64,000 bases of DNA, taken from the NCBI RefSeq assembly GCF_900115685.1, contig NZ_FOXJ01000002.1, forward strand, positions 620,001-684,000, read 5' to 3'. Source of the stretch: Variovorax sp. 770b2 (GTDB lineage: Bacteria > Pseudomonadota > Gammaproteobacteria > Burkholderiales > Burkholderiaceae_C). The notes beneath the pieces were generated by a model. It searched no databases, had not been told where the DNA came from, and saw only the letters and a list, made by a program, of their open reading frames with translations. A program made the translations under genes and the position numbers. Position 1 is the stretch's first letter, and each line of letters opens with the position of its first letter. Of the stretch, positions 42,175 through 51,317 are shown in pieces.

Positions 42175-44043
42175 GTGTCAGCCCCCAAATCAATCTCTGC
42201 CGGCCTGATCGTCGGCGCCATCGGCGTCGTCTATGGCGACATCGGCACCAGCGTGCTGTATGCCGTCAAGGAAGTGTTCGGCCACGGCCATGTGCCGTTC
42301 ACCGTCGAAAACGTCTACGGCATCCTTTCGATGTTCTTCTGGACGTTGACCGTCATCGTCTCCATCAAATACGTGGTGCTGGTGCTGCGGGCCGACAACG
42401 AAGGCGAGGGTGGCCTGGTCGCGATGCTCGCGCTGGCCTCGCGGGCGGTGGCCGACAAGCCCAGGCTGCGCCATCTGCTGCTGGTGGTCGGCATCTTCGG
42501 CACGTCGCTCTTCTACGGCGACGGGGTCATCACCCCGGCGATCTCGGTGCTGTCGGCGGTCGAGGGCCTGGAGGTGGTGTCGCCGCACTTCACGCACTAC
42601 GTGATCCCGATCACCCTGGTCGTGCTGTTCTGTCTCTTCGCCGTGCAAAAGCGCGGCACTGCGGGCATCGGCAAGTTCTTCGGGCCGGTCACGCTGGCGT
42701 GGTTCGCGGCCATCGCGGTGCTGGGCGTGTGGCAGATCCTGCACCACCCCGAAATCGTCAAGGCGCTGAACCCCTGGTACGCGCTGAAGTTCATCTGGGA
42801 CAACCCGGGCACCAGCTTCATCCTGCTGGGCGCGATGGTGCTGTGCGTGACCGGCGCCGAGGCGCTGTATGCCGACCTGGGGCATTTCGGCAAGAAGCCG
42901 ATCCGCATCGCGTGGTTCTCGGTCGTCATGCCGGCCTTGACGCTCAACTACCTTGGCCAGGGCGCGCTGCTGCTGGAGAACCCCGAGGCGGTGAAGAACC
43001 CGTTCTTCATGATGGCGCCCGAGTGGGCGCTGGTTCCGCTGGTGATGCTGGCCACGCTGTCCACGGTGATCGCGTCGCAGGCGCTCATCACCGGCGCGTT
43101 CAGCGTGACGCGCCAGGTGATCCAGCTGGGCTACCTGCCGCGCCTGAACATCGAGCACACCAGCGTACGCACGGCCGGGCAGATCTACATTCCGCTGGTC
43201 AACTGGGGCCTGTTCGTGGCCATCGTGCTGGCGGTGGTGATGTTCCGCACCTCGAGCAGCCTGGCCGCGGCCTACGGCATCGCGGTGACGACCGACATGC
43301 TGATCACCACGATCCTGACCTTCTTCGTGATCCGCTATGCGTGGAAGCTGCCGCTGGCGCTGTGCATCGCATCGACCGCGGTCTTCTTCGTGGTCGACTT
43401 CCTGTTCTTCGCCTCGAACCTGCTCAAGCTGTTCGAAGGCGGCTGGTTCCCGCTGTTGATCGGCGGCTTCGTGTTCACGCTGATGATCACGTGGAAGGAA
43501 GGCCGGCGCCTCATGGGCGAGGCGCAGCATGCCGATGCGATCGACCTGAAATCGTTTCTCGATTCCGTGTTCGTGAGTCCGCCGGCGCGCGTCGACGGCA
43601 CGGCGGTATTCCTCACCGCGGAGCCGGGCGTCGTGCCCAATGCGCTGCTGCACAACCTCAAGCACAACAAGGTGCTGCACGAGCAGAACATGTTCGTCAC
43701 CGTGCGCAACCATGAGGTGCCCTGGATCCCGATGGACAAGCGCATCGAGATCGAGGCGCTGGGCCACCATTGCTGGCAGGTCATGGTGCACTACGGCTTC
43801 AAGAACGACATCGACCTGCCGCGTGCGCTGGAGCATGCGCGCCTGCGCGGCTGCCAGCTGGAGCCGATGGCCACGAGCTACTTTCTCTCCCGCGACGTCG
43901 TGATCCCGACGCTGGGCAGCGGCATGGCGCCGTGGCGCGAGAAGCTCTTCGCGCAGATGCACCACAACGCAAGCGGGGCGGCGGCGTTCCTGGGGCTGCC
44001 GAACAACGCGGTGGTGGAGTTGGGGTCGAAGATCGAGATTTGA
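42175..44043 (+). CDS. kup: Kup-type low-affinity potassium transporter
   Basis: This 622-residue inner-membrane K+/H+ symporter has about 12 hydrophobic segments in residues 1-450. It has the signature [18 protein letters not shown] near residues 16-33, the [16 protein letters not shown] block, [20 protein letters not shown] and [16 protein letters not shown] soluble C-terminal domain of about 170 residues follows. The GTG at 42175 fits the family N-terminus ([14 protein letters not shown]). It lies alone between gshA and a convergent deacetylase gene. Confidence 0.95.
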   Translation: MSAPKSISAGLIVGAIGVVYGDIGTSVLYAVKEVFGHGHVPFTVENVYGILSMFFWTLTVIVSIKYVVLVLRADNEGEGGLVAMLALASRAVADKPRLRHLLLVVGIFGTSLFYGDGVITPAISVLSAVEGLEVVSPHFTHYVIPITLVVLFCLFAVQKRGTAGIGKFFGPVTLAWFAAIAVLGVWQILHHPEIVKALNPWYALKFIWDNPGTSFILLGAMVLCVTGAEALYADLGHFGKKPIRIAWFSVVMPALTLNYLGQGALLLENPEAVKNPFFMMAPEWALVPLVMLATLSTVIASQALITGAFSVTRQVIQLGYLPRLNIEHTSVRTAGQIYIPLVNWGLFVAIVLAVVMFRTSSSLAAAYGIAVTTDMLITTILTFFVIRYAWKLPLALCIASTAVFFVVDFLFFASNLLKLFEGGWFPLLIGGFVFTLMITWKEGRRLMGEAQHADAIDLKSFLDSVFVSPPARVDGTAVFLTAEPGVVPNALLHNLKHNKVLHEQNMFVTVRNHEVPWIPMDKRIEIEALGHHCWQVMVHYGFKNDIDLPRALEHARLRGCQLEPMATSYFLSRDVVIPTLGSGMAPWREKLFAQMHHNASGAAAFLGLPNNAVVELGSKIEI

Positions 44044-44068
44044 GGCAGCGGAAGGGGCGGTGGCCTCT

Positions 44069-44992
44069 TCAGCCGAAATCCCCGGGCCGCTCCGCCGCGA
44101 GCTGCGTCATGTGCGCTGCGATCGCCCCCGGCGTCGTGAACCAGATCTCCCCACGGTCCCGCGCCTGCGCCAGGTGCGCGAGCGCCGTGCGCAGGTGCCG
44201 CAGCCGGTACGGCTGGCCCACGATGTACGGGTGCAGCGCCAGCCCCATCACCAGCGGCTGCGCGCGCGACTGCGCCAGCATCTCGTCGAAGTTGTCGACC
44301 ACCATCGCGCTGAAATCCTTCGCATCCATCAGGCGGCCCATGATCATCGGGATGTCGTTGAGCTCCTGCGGATACGGCACCGACCAGATCGAGCCGCCGC
44401 CGCGCGTGCGCATGCGCACCGGCTGGTCGTCGTGGCACCAGTTGAGCGTGTAGCCGTAGCCGGTTTCGCCGAGCAGGTCGGGCGTCGCGGCGCTCTCCGA
44501 GATCCATGGCGACAGCCAGCCCGCGGGCGCCTGGCCGCTTTCGCGCAGCATGCGTTCGCTGCAGCGCAGCAGCAGGGCGCGCTCGTGTTCTTCGTCGAGC
44601 GCGCCCTGGCGCTCCGCGTTGCTGTGGCCGTGGCCGATGAGTTCGTCGCCGCGCGCCACGCAGGCCTCAACCAGTTCTGGACAGTGGTCGTACAGCGCGG
44701 TGTTGATGAGCGCGCCGGTCGGCAGCGCGAGCGCATCGAACAGTTCGAGGCAGCGCCACGCGCCCACCCGGTTGCCGTATTCGCGCCAGCCGTGGTTCAG
44801 CACATCGGGCTGCGGCGAGGCCGGGCCGATGCACGCGCCCAGGCCGTCGCCGAAGGCGAAGTGCTCGATGTTGAAGCCCAGGTACACGGCCAGCCGCGCG
44901 CCGTTCGGCCAGGCGTGGTCGGGGCGCCGCGTGATCGGCCGGTAGTCGAAGCGGTCGTGCGAGGGCAGGAGGTCGGGCCAGCGTGTCGTCAT
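44069..44992 (-). CDS. Polysaccharide deacetylase-family protein (PuuE/NodB-like)
   Basis: This 307-residue protein resembles the NodB-homology hydrolases acting on N-acylated sugars or ring amides such as allantoin. Typical sequences are GARLAVYLGFNIEHFAFG, HGWREYGNRVGAWRCLELFD, ELIGHGHSNAERQG and GWLSPWISESAATPDLL. The metal motif of true deacetylases (D-D, HxxxH) is only partly evident, so activity on allantoin-like or unknown amides is an alternative. An ATG at 44992 is preferred to GTG at 44998. The NTF2-like gene ends 10 bp upstream, so the two form a likely operon. Confidence 0.82.
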   Translation of the reverse strand: MTTRWPDLLPSHDRFDYRPITRRPDHAWPNGARLAVYLGFNIEHFAFGDGLGACIGPASPQPDVLNHGWREYGNRVGAWRCLELFDALALPTGALINTALYDHCPELVEACVARGDELIGHGHSNAERQGALDEEHERALLLRCSERMLRESGQAPAGWLSPWISESAATPDLLGETGYGYTLNWCHDDQPVRMRTRGGGSIWSVPYPQELNDIPMIMGRLMDAKDFSAMVVDNFDEMLAQSRAQPLVMGLALHPYIVGQPYRLRHLRTALAHLAQARDRGEIWFTTPGAIAAHMTQLAAERPGDFG

Positions 44993-45002
44993 GCGCACCG
45001 CC

Positions 45003-45416
45003 TCACAGCACCGCGAGCCCGGCGCGCACCAGCAGCCACTCGGCGCTGTCGTTCCACACGTCCATCTGCACGATGAGCCCGTGGCTCACCACGTAGCGGT
45101 CGACGTACCGGTTGCCTTCGAAGGCCGTGCCGTCGGGCCAGGCACCGTAGAGCGTGCCCAGGCTGTAGACCACGGTGGCCTCGGGCGTGCCGCCGGCCAC
45201 CGTTTCGGTGCGTTCGATCTTCTTCTTCACCCAGGCGTAGCGCTTGGCGTTGAAGGCCGAGGTGTCGCCGGGCGCGTGCATCTCGCGGTTGCCGGTGAAG
45301 CGGATGCGGATGCCGGGCGCGGTGAAGCGCGAGGCCGATTGCGGGTCGGGAATCATCACGAGCCGGAGGAATTCGTCGACCACCGCGGCGGGGTCGAGGG
45401 GAGCGGGGGCGTTCAT
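45003..45416 (-). CDS. NTF2-like / SnoaL-type small protein
   Basis: This 137-residue protein has a cone-shaped NTF2-type fold suggested by AAVVDEFLRLVMIPDP at the N-terminus, FTGNREMHAPGDTSAFNA in the middle, and VVSHGLIVQMDVWNDSAEWLL at the end. Members act as isomerases, dehydratases or ligand binders, and nothing here fixes the function. The ATG at 45416 has GGAG six bases upstream; an ATG at 45428 is possible. It precedes the deacetylase gene by 10 bp, so the pair may act on the same small molecule. It is divergent from benE. Confidence 0.75.
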   Translation of the reverse strand: MNAPAPLDPAAVVDEFLRLVMIPDPQSASRFTAPGIRIRFTGNREMHAPGDTSAFNAKRYAWVKKKIERTETVAGGTPEATVVYSLGTLYGAWPDGTAFEGNRYVDRYVVSHGLIVQMDVWNDSAEWLLVRAGLAVL

Positions 45417-45522
45417 GGGGTTCTCCATCGTTGGGCCACGGCGGTGCGTGGCCGGGAACCTCCGCAATTCCTGTGCCGAACGGGCCTCGCCCGGGCGCTT
45501 GGGCTCCCGGCACAATCGCCCG

Positions 45523-46788
45523 ATGTCATTTTTCAAGGACCTGAGCCTTTCGGCTTTCACCGCGGGTTTTGTCGCCGTGCTTGTGGGTTTCACGAGTTCG
45601 GTGGCCATCGTGTTCCAGGCCGCGCAGGCCTTCGGCGCCACGCCCGAGATGGCGGCTTCGTGGATGTGGGCGCTGGGCATCGGCATGGGGCTGGCCTCTG
45701 CGCTGCCGTCGCTCTGGTGGAAGAAGCCCGTGATGATCGCCTGGAGCACGCCGGGCGCGGCGGTGCTGGCGGTCGCGGGCGTCGGCCACAGCATGGGCGA
45801 GGCGGTGGGTGCGTTCATCGTCTGCGCGGTGCTGATCGTGCTGGCCGGCGCCACCGGCTGGTTCGAGCGCGTGATGAACAGGATTCCGATGGCGATCGCC
45901 TCCGCGCTCCTGGCCGGCGTGCTGGCGCGCTTCGGCATCTCGGCCTTCGTTGCGGCGCAGACCGCCTTGCCGCTGGTGCTGCTGATGCTGGGCACCTACC
46001 TCGTCGCCAGGCGGCTGCTGCCGCGCTATGCGGTGCCGCTGACGTTGCTCGTGGCCATCGTCTTCGTGGCGGCGCGCGGCGAGCTGGCGTGGTCGTCGGT
46101 GCATTTCTCGCTCGCATGGCCGGTGTTCACGATGCCGGTCTTCAGCTGGCAGGCCGTCGTGAGCCTGGCGCTGCCGCTCTTCGTCGTGACCATGGCCTCG
46201 CAGAACCTGCCCGGCGTGGCGGCGATTCGCGCGAGCGGCTACAGCGATTTGCCGGTCAGCAAGCTCATCACGCTCAGCGGCCTCGCGACGCTGGTGCTCG
46301 CGCCCTTCGGCGCGTTCGCGCTGAACCTGAGCGCGATCACCGCGGCCATGTGCATGGGCCGCGAAGCCCATGAAGACCCGGCGCGGCGCTACACCGCGGC
46401 GGTGAGCTGCGGTGCGATCTACGTGGTGATCGGGATATTCGGCGCCGCGGTCACGGGGCTGCTCACGGCGTTTCCGAAGGAGCTGGTCGCGGCCATCGCG
46501 GGCCTCGCGCTGCTGGGCACCATCGGCGGCGGACTCGCGGCCGCGGTGCGCGACGAATCGCACCGCGAGGCGGCGCTGATCACCTTCCTGGTCACGCTCT
46601 CGGGCGTCACGCTGGCGGGCATCGGCTCGGCCTTCTGGGGCGTGGTGGCCGGGGCGGTGGCGCTGGCCGTGCAGCAGGTGGGGCGAAAGCAAAAAGCCCC
46701 AGTCGGCAAGGAGATGGCCGCTTCCGGCAACATCGCCCCAGAAACCAACGTGGCCGCCGCACCCGGCGCCGGAAAGAACGTCTCGTGA
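45523..46788 (+). CDS. benE: BenE-family benzoate/H+ symporter
   Basis: This 421-residue transporter has about 12 hydrophobic segments, beginning LSAFTAGFVAVLVGFTSSVAIVFQAA and including the family block LPLFVVTMASQNLPGVAAIRASGY near residues 219-242. BenE proteins import benzoate or related aromatic acids, but no benzoate catabolic genes are in the window. The C-terminus is a long hydrophilic tail (about 35 residues) rich in alanine and lysine. The ATG at 45523 starts MSFFKDLSLSAF. Its TGA overlaps the GTG of gshB, an unexpected coupling of aromatic import with glutathione synthesis. Confidence 0.88.
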   Translation: MSFFKDLSLSAFTAGFVAVLVGFTSSVAIVFQAAQAFGATPEMAASWMWALGIGMGLASALPSLWWKKPVMIAWSTPGAAVLAVAGVGHSMGEAVGAFIVCAVLIVLAGATGWFERVMNRIPMAIASALLAGVLARFGISAFVAAQTALPLVLLMLGTYLVARRLLPRYAVPLTLLVAIVFVAARGELAWSSVHFSLAWPVFTMPVFSWQAVVSLALPLFVVTMASQNLPGVAAIRASGYSDLPVSKLITLSGLATLVLAPFGAFALNLSAITAAMCMGREAHEDPARRYTAAVSCGAIYVVIGIFGAAVTGLLTAFPKELVAAIAGLALLGTIGGGLAAAVRDESHREAALITFLVTLSGVTLAGIGSAFWGVVAGAVALAVQQVGRKQKAPVGKEMAASGNIAPETNVAAAPGAGKNVS

Positions 46789-47738
46789 AAAACATCCTCT
46801 TCGTCGCCGATCCGCTCGATCACTTCAAGATCTACAAGGACACCACCTTCTCGATGATGCGCGAGGCCCAGCGGCGCGGCCACCGCATCGCGGCGTGCCT
46901 GCCGCAGGACATCCAGTGGAAGTCGGGCGGGCGGGTCACCGCCACGGTGCAGCAGATCACGCTGACCGGCGACGCCAAGGACTGGTACACCGTGGACATC
47001 ACCGAATCCAAGGCGCTGAAGGACTTCGACGCGGTGCTGATGCGCAAGGACCCGCCTTTCGACGCCGAGTACATCTACTCGACGCACCTCTTGCAGCAGG
47101 CCGAGCGCGAGGGCGCGCAGGTGGTCAACTCGCCGCGCGCGCTGCGCGATCACCCCGAGAAGCTCGCGATCATGGAGTTTCCGCAGTTCGTGACGCCCAC
47201 GCTGGTCACGCGCAGCGCGCAGGCCGTGCGCGACTTCCATGCGGAGCACGGCGACATCATCCTGAAGCCGCTCGACGGCATGGGCGGCATGGGCATCTTC
47301 CGCGTGAAGCAGGACGCGCTGAACCTGGGCTCCATCGTCGAGACGCTCAACAAGGACGGCGCCGAGACCATCATGGTTCAGCGCTTCGTGCCCGAGGTCG
47401 TTCAAGGCGACAAGCGCATCCTGATCATCGCGGGCGAGCCGGCGCCCTTCGTGCTGGCGCGCATTCCCCAGGGCACCGAGGTGCGCGGCAACCTGGCCGC
47501 GGGCGGCAAGGGCGTGGCGCAGCCGCTGACCGCGCGCAACCGCGAGATCGCCGAGGCAATTGGCAAGGTGCTCGCGCCGCGCGGGCTGCTGCTGATCGGG
47601 CTGGACGTGATCGGCGACTCGGTCACCGAGATCAACGTGACCAGCCCGACGTGTTTTCAGGAGATCACGGAGCAGACCGGCTTCGACGTGCCGAAGATGT
47701 TCATCGACGCGCTGGAGAAAACCCTGCGTCCTGCCTGA
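46785..47738 (+). CDS. gshB: Glutathione synthetase
   Basis: This 317-residue ATP-grasp ligase joins glycine to gamma-glutamylcysteine. Motifs are FVADPLDHFKIYKDTTFSMM at the N-terminus, LMRKDPPFDAEYIYSTHLL, LKPLDGMGGMGIFRV near residues 162-176 in the ATP-grasp fold, and GLDVIGDSVTEINVTSPTC at the C-terminus. Length equals the E. coli enzyme (316). It starts with GTG overlapping the benE stop. Its last 38 bp overlap the 3' end of the opposite-strand PepSY gene. Confidence 0.95.
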   Translation: MKNILFVADPLDHFKIYKDTTFSMMREAQRRGHRIAACLPQDIQWKSGGRVTATVQQITLTGDAKDWYTVDITESKALKDFDAVLMRKDPPFDAEYIYSTHLLQQAEREGAQVVNSPRALRDHPEKLAIMEFPQFVTPTLVTRSAQAVRDFHAEHGDIILKPLDGMGGMGIFRVKQDALNLGSIVETLNKDGAETIMVQRFVPEVVQGDKRILIIAGEPAPFVLARIPQGTEVRGNLAAGGKGVAQPLTARNREIAEAIGKVLAPRGLLLIGLDVIGDSVTEINVTSPTCFQEITEQTGFDVPKMFIDALEKTLRPA

Positions 47739-49002
47739 GCACCGGAGTCTCCGGGCGGGCTTCGCGCTCGCGCCGGGCCTGCAGGCGTCGTGAGCGCAGC
47801 TTGCGCGCCCAGATGACGATGCCGGTGATCGACAGCATCGCCACCACCAGCCCGAGCGCCGACATCATGATGCGGCCCGGCATGCCCAGGATGCGCCCGC
47901 CGTGCAGCGGCAATTGCAATTGCGCGAACACATCGGCCGCCGTGCCGTGCCACGGCCGGTTGCTGCCGATGATGTGGCCGTCGCGCCCGTCCATGTAGAG
48001 GTTCGACAGGCCCATGCCGTCGCTGTCGTCGTGCGTGGCGTGGTCGAAGAACGAGACGTTGTAGAAGCCGCCGCGCGCGTTGTAGAACGCGCCGCCCAGC
48101 GGCGTCGTCCAGCCGCGGCGCCGGGCCTCGGCGTCGGCCTGGGCCACGATCTCGCGAAAACCGATGGTGGGCTCGATGCGCGTGTCCAGCGGTGCGAGGG
48201 GTACCAGCGCCGACGGACCCGGCGTGGTCTTGGAGACCAGCGAGAGCATCGGGTGGAACACCTCCTTGTAGAGGTTCAGCGAGAACGAGGTGAAGGCCAC
48301 GACGATGATCAGCCCCCAGATCCACAGCCCGCCCGCGCGGTGCAGGTCGAAGTTGAGCTTGTAGCCGCCGGCCGCCCAGCGCACGGTCCACGCCGGCTTC
48401 CAGCGCTGCCACCAGGCGGTGGCCGGCCGGTGCGCCGGGTGCACGGCCCGGCGCAGGCGCCGGGGCATCGTGAGGTAGAGCGCGACGACGCTGTCGATGA
48501 GCCACACCAGCGCCACCGTGCCCATGATCCACCAGCCGATGCGGTCGGTGCCCCACATCGCCGGCACGTGCAGCATGTAGTGGAGCTTGCGCAGGAACGG
48601 CATCAGCGTCTCGGGCCTGAGCGAGACGGCGGTCGAGTCGCGGCGCCCGCGCACTTCGGCGGTGACCGGGTCGACGAACACCTGATTGTAGCCGAGCTTG
48701 AAGGGCTTGCCGGTGGCCGGATCGGTGCGCGGCTGCACGAAGTAGCCGGCGGCGTGGCCTTCCTCGAAACCGAGTGGAAGGTATGCGACCCGCGCACGCG
48801 GATCGTGCGCCTCGACCGCGGCGGCCAGCGCGAACGGGTCCTTGAAGGGGCCGCGGCTCTGCGTGTCGTAGAGCTTGCGGTTGAGCCAGCCGTCGATCTC
48901 GTGGTCCCACGAGATGACGGCGCCGGTCAGGCCCGAGACGATGAGGAACAGCGCGACCGCCAGGCCCGCCCAGCGGTGGATGGCGGTCGCGAAGGCGCGC
49001 AT
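47701..49002 (-). CDS. PepSY-associated inner-membrane protein (iron-uptake linked)
   Basis: This 433-residue PepSY_TM protein has an N-terminal helix starting IHRWAGLAVALFLIVSGLTGAVIS, a periplasmic PepSY-type domain with GRRDSTAVSLRPETLMPFL, then HYMLHVPAMW and further helices. The last of these is MMSALGLVVAMLSITGIVIWARK near the C-terminus. Such proteins commonly follow TonB-dependent siderophore receptors and are thought to reduce or release ferric-siderophore iron. Its start (ATG 49002) overlaps the receptor stop in ATGA, so the two genes are translationally coupled. Its 3' end overlaps gshB by 38 bp. Confidence 0.85.
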   Translation of the reverse strand: MRAFATAIHRWAGLAVALFLIVSGLTGAVISWDHEIDGWLNRKLYDTQSRGPFKDPFALAAAVEAHDPRARVAYLPLGFEEGHAAGYFVQPRTDPATGKPFKLGYNQVFVDPVTAEVRGRRDSTAVSLRPETLMPFLRKLHYMLHVPAMWGTDRIGWWIMGTVALVWLIDSVVALYLTMPRRLRRAVHPAHRPATAWWQRWKPAWTVRWAAGGYKLNFDLHRAGGLWIWGLIIVVAFTSFSLNLYKEVFHPMLSLVSKTTPGPSALVPLAPLDTRIEPTIGFREIVAQADAEARRRGWTTPLGGAFYNARGGFYNVSFFDHATHDDSDGMGLSNLYMDGRDGHIIGSNRPWHGTAADVFAQLQLPLHGGRILGMPGRIMMSALGLVVAMLSITGIVIWARKLRSRRLQARREREARPETPVLRQDAGFSPARR

Positions 49003-51203
49003 CAGAAGTCGATGGTGCCGCTCACGGCGACTGTGCGCGGCGCGCCCATCACCAGGTAGTTGGAGCCCTGCGTGCCACCCACCGAAGCCCAGTACGACTT
49101 GTTGAACAGGTTGTCGATGCGCGCGCGCAGCGTGAGCGCACGGCCGTTGCCCAGGTCCACCAGGTAGCGCGCGCCGATGTCGAAGCGCGTCCAGCCCGGA
49201 ATCTGCTGCGTGTTGGCGGCGTTGGCGTACTGCTTGGAGGTGTACAGGAGGCGCGCATTCAGCGACAGGTTGCGCACACCGGGCACGTCCCACTCGGCGC
49301 CCAGGTTGGCCTGCTGCTTGGCCACGCCGATGGCGGTGAGGCCGTCGGTGGCGCCGCCTTGCGTGTTCTTCTGCTTGGCGTCCAGCAGCGTCAGGCCGCC
49401 GAGCAGGCGCAGGCCCTTGGCCGGCTGGCCGAACACCGAGAACTCCAGGCCCTGGTTGCGTTGCTTGCCGTAGAGGCCGTAGGTCTGGCCCGAGTACTGG
49501 TAGACCGGCTGGTCGGTGGTGAAGAACGCGGCGCTGGCGCCCAGCGTGCCGCCGTCGTACTTGACGCCGATTTCCTTCTGCTTGGCCTGGTACGGCGCGA
49601 ACACGTCACCGGCATTGGTGACCGGGCGGTTGTTCACCGTGCCGGGCGCCACGTTGCCCTTGACCAGGGCTTCGATGTAGTTGGCGTAGGCCGATACGGT
49701 CGGCGTGATCTTGAACACGACGCCGGCCACCGGCGTGGTCTTGCTCTTGTCGTAGGCGCTCGATTCCTTGATCGTGTTGTAGGCAAAGCTCGTTTGCTTG
49801 ATGGTCTGGCGGCGCGCGCCGAGCGTGACCAGGAGGCGGTCCTCCATGAAGGACATGGTGTCGGCAATGGCGATGCTCGACGTGTCGATCTTGTCGGTCA
49901 GGCGCGGGTCTTCGAGCGTGTTGCCGGTGAAGCCGTTGGCCACCGGGTTGGGCGAGAAGAAGGGCGCGTAGATGTTGTTGAGGACGGCCCCGCGCGAGAT
50001 CGCATAGGCGTTGTCGCGGTCGTTGCTGTACGTGGCGGCCGAGGCCACCACCGTGTGCTTCACGGGGCCGGTGGCGAAGTTGCCGCGCACGCCGATCTCG
50101 GCGGTGCCGATGCGGTCCTTGCGGGTGTTGCTGAAGCGCGTGTTGCTGGTGTTGCCGAACGAGTTGACCAGGGTCGGGTTCGACAGCACGTTGTCTTCGT
50201 CGCTGCGGCGCACGCCGCCGGCGGCCCAGGCCGTGATGTTGTCGGTGATGTCGACTTCGCCGCGGAAGGTGGCGAACTTGTCCTTTTCCTTCGAATAGGT
50301 CCAGGGCTGCGCGAAGTTGCTCTTCGCGTCGGGCGCGCGCGGGATCGGCAGGCTCGAGGAGGGCGTGAGGCTCGGGCGGCCGTCCTTCAGGTCGAAGTCC
50401 TGGTAGCCGAAGTCGGCCGACAGGCGCACGCTGCGGCTGTGCCAGTCCAGGCCGACGCCGAAGGCGCTCAGCTGCTGGCTTTCCTTGAAGACACCGGTGC
50501 CGCCTTCGCGGCGCGCGGCGTTCACGCGAACGCCCAGGCTGTCGTCAGGGCCGAAGCGGCGTGCCAGGTCGAGGTTCACGAAGCCCTGGCCGCCGCTCTG
50601 CACGCCGAAGCCGACGCGGGTGAGCGGTTCGTTGGGCGCGCGCTTGGGCAGCAGGTTGATCGCACCGCCGATGCCGCTGCCGCCGGGCGCGGCGCCGTTC
50701 AGGAAGGTGTTGGCGCCGCGGAACACTTCCACGCGTTCGAAGAATTCAGAGGCGATGTACTGGCGCGGCAGCATGCCGTAGAGGCCGTTGTAGGAAACGT
50801 CGTCCGAGTACACGGGGAAGCCGCGCACCACGTAGAGCTCCTGGAAGTTGCCGAAGCCGCGGGCCTGGCGCACCGACGGATCGTTGAGCAGCACGTCGGC
50901 GACGCTCTTGGCCTGCTGGTCCTGGATCAGTTCGTTGGTGTAGTTGGTGCTGGAGAACGGCGTGCTCATCATGTCCTGGTTGCCCAGGATGCCGACCCGC
51001 CCGCCGCGCGCCACCTGGCCGCCGGCGAAGGGCTTGGTCAGGCCTTCGGCCGAGGCGTCGGCGCTCGCTTCGACGTTGACGGGGGCCAGGGCACCGCTCG
51101 GTGCGGGCTCGGCCGCGGGGGTCTGCGCCATCGCCGCCAGGGCATTCAGGGCGAGGAGCGACGCGATCGCGGTCGGGCGAAGAGGGAAAAATGGAGCGGG
51201 CAT
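49002..51203 (-). CDS. TonB-dependent siderophore receptor
   Basis: This 733-residue outer-membrane receptor has a signal peptide ending about AAMAQ near residue 26, then a TonB-box/plug region. The plug carries QDQQAKSVADVLLNDPSVRQARGFGNFQELYVVRGF and GAAPGGSGIGGAINLLPKRAP near 128-205. The rest is a 22-stranded barrel ending in the terminal phenylalanine of VSGTIDF, the BAM recognition end. The plug sequence resembles ferrichrome/ferrioxamine- and pyoverdine-type receptors. ExbB/ExbD genes at 17 kb may energise it. A Fur-box-like site lies 23-41 bp upstream of the ATG. It is coupled to the PepSY gene. Confidence 0.93.
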   Translation of the reverse strand: MPAPFFPLRPTAIASLLALNALAAMAQTPAAEPAPSGALAPVNVEASADASAEGLTKPFAGGQVARGGRVGILGNQDMMSTPFSSTNYTNELIQDQQAKSVADVLLNDPSVRQARGFGNFQELYVVRGFPVYSDDVSYNGLYGMLPRQYIASEFFERVEVFRGANTFLNGAAPGGSGIGGAINLLPKRAPNEPLTRVGFGVQSGGQGFVNLDLARRFGPDDSLGVRVNAARREGGTGVFKESQQLSAFGVGLDWHSRSVRLSADFGYQDFDLKDGRPSLTPSSSLPIPRAPDAKSNFAQPWTYSKEKDKFATFRGEVDITDNITAWAAGGVRRSDEDNVLSNPTLVNSFGNTSNTRFSNTRKDRIGTAEIGVRGNFATGPVKHTVVASAATYSNDRDNAYAISRGAVLNNIYAPFFSPNPVANGFTGNTLEDPRLTDKIDTSSIAIADTMSFMEDRLLVTLGARRQTIKQTSFAYNTIKESSAYDKSKTTPVAGVVFKITPTVSAYANYIEALVKGNVAPGTVNNRPVTNAGDVFAPYQAKQKEIGVKYDGGTLGASAAFFTTDQPVYQYSGQTYGLYGKQRNQGLEFSVFGQPAKGLRLLGGLTLLDAKQKNTQGGATDGLTAIGVAKQQANLGAEWDVPGVRNLSLNARLLYTSKQYANAANTQQIPGWTRFDIGARYLVDLGNGRALTLRARIDNLFNKSYWASVGGTQGSNYLVMGAPRTVAVSGTIDF

Positions 51204-51225
51204 GGAGGATCTGATGTGCGCAAAT

Positions 51226-51244
51226 GAGAACCGTTATTATTCTC
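51226..51244 (-). promoter_or_regulatory. Fur-box-like operator of the TonB-dependent receptor
   Basis: The 19-bp sequence GAGAACCGTTATTATTCTC (+ strand) has inverted ends GAGAA/TTCTC and matches about 12 of 19 positions of the classical Fur box. It lies 23 bp upstream of the receptor ATG, where a promoter -10 region would be. A local fur gene is at 14.8 kb. The motif match is direct; binding is inferred. Confidence 0.65.
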
Positions 51245-51317
51245 TCGCACAGCCCCGCCTTCGATACTTTCTTGCACTGTTGCAAAAAAGTGTCAGGTAA
51301 AAGTCTTCACCGCTTCT

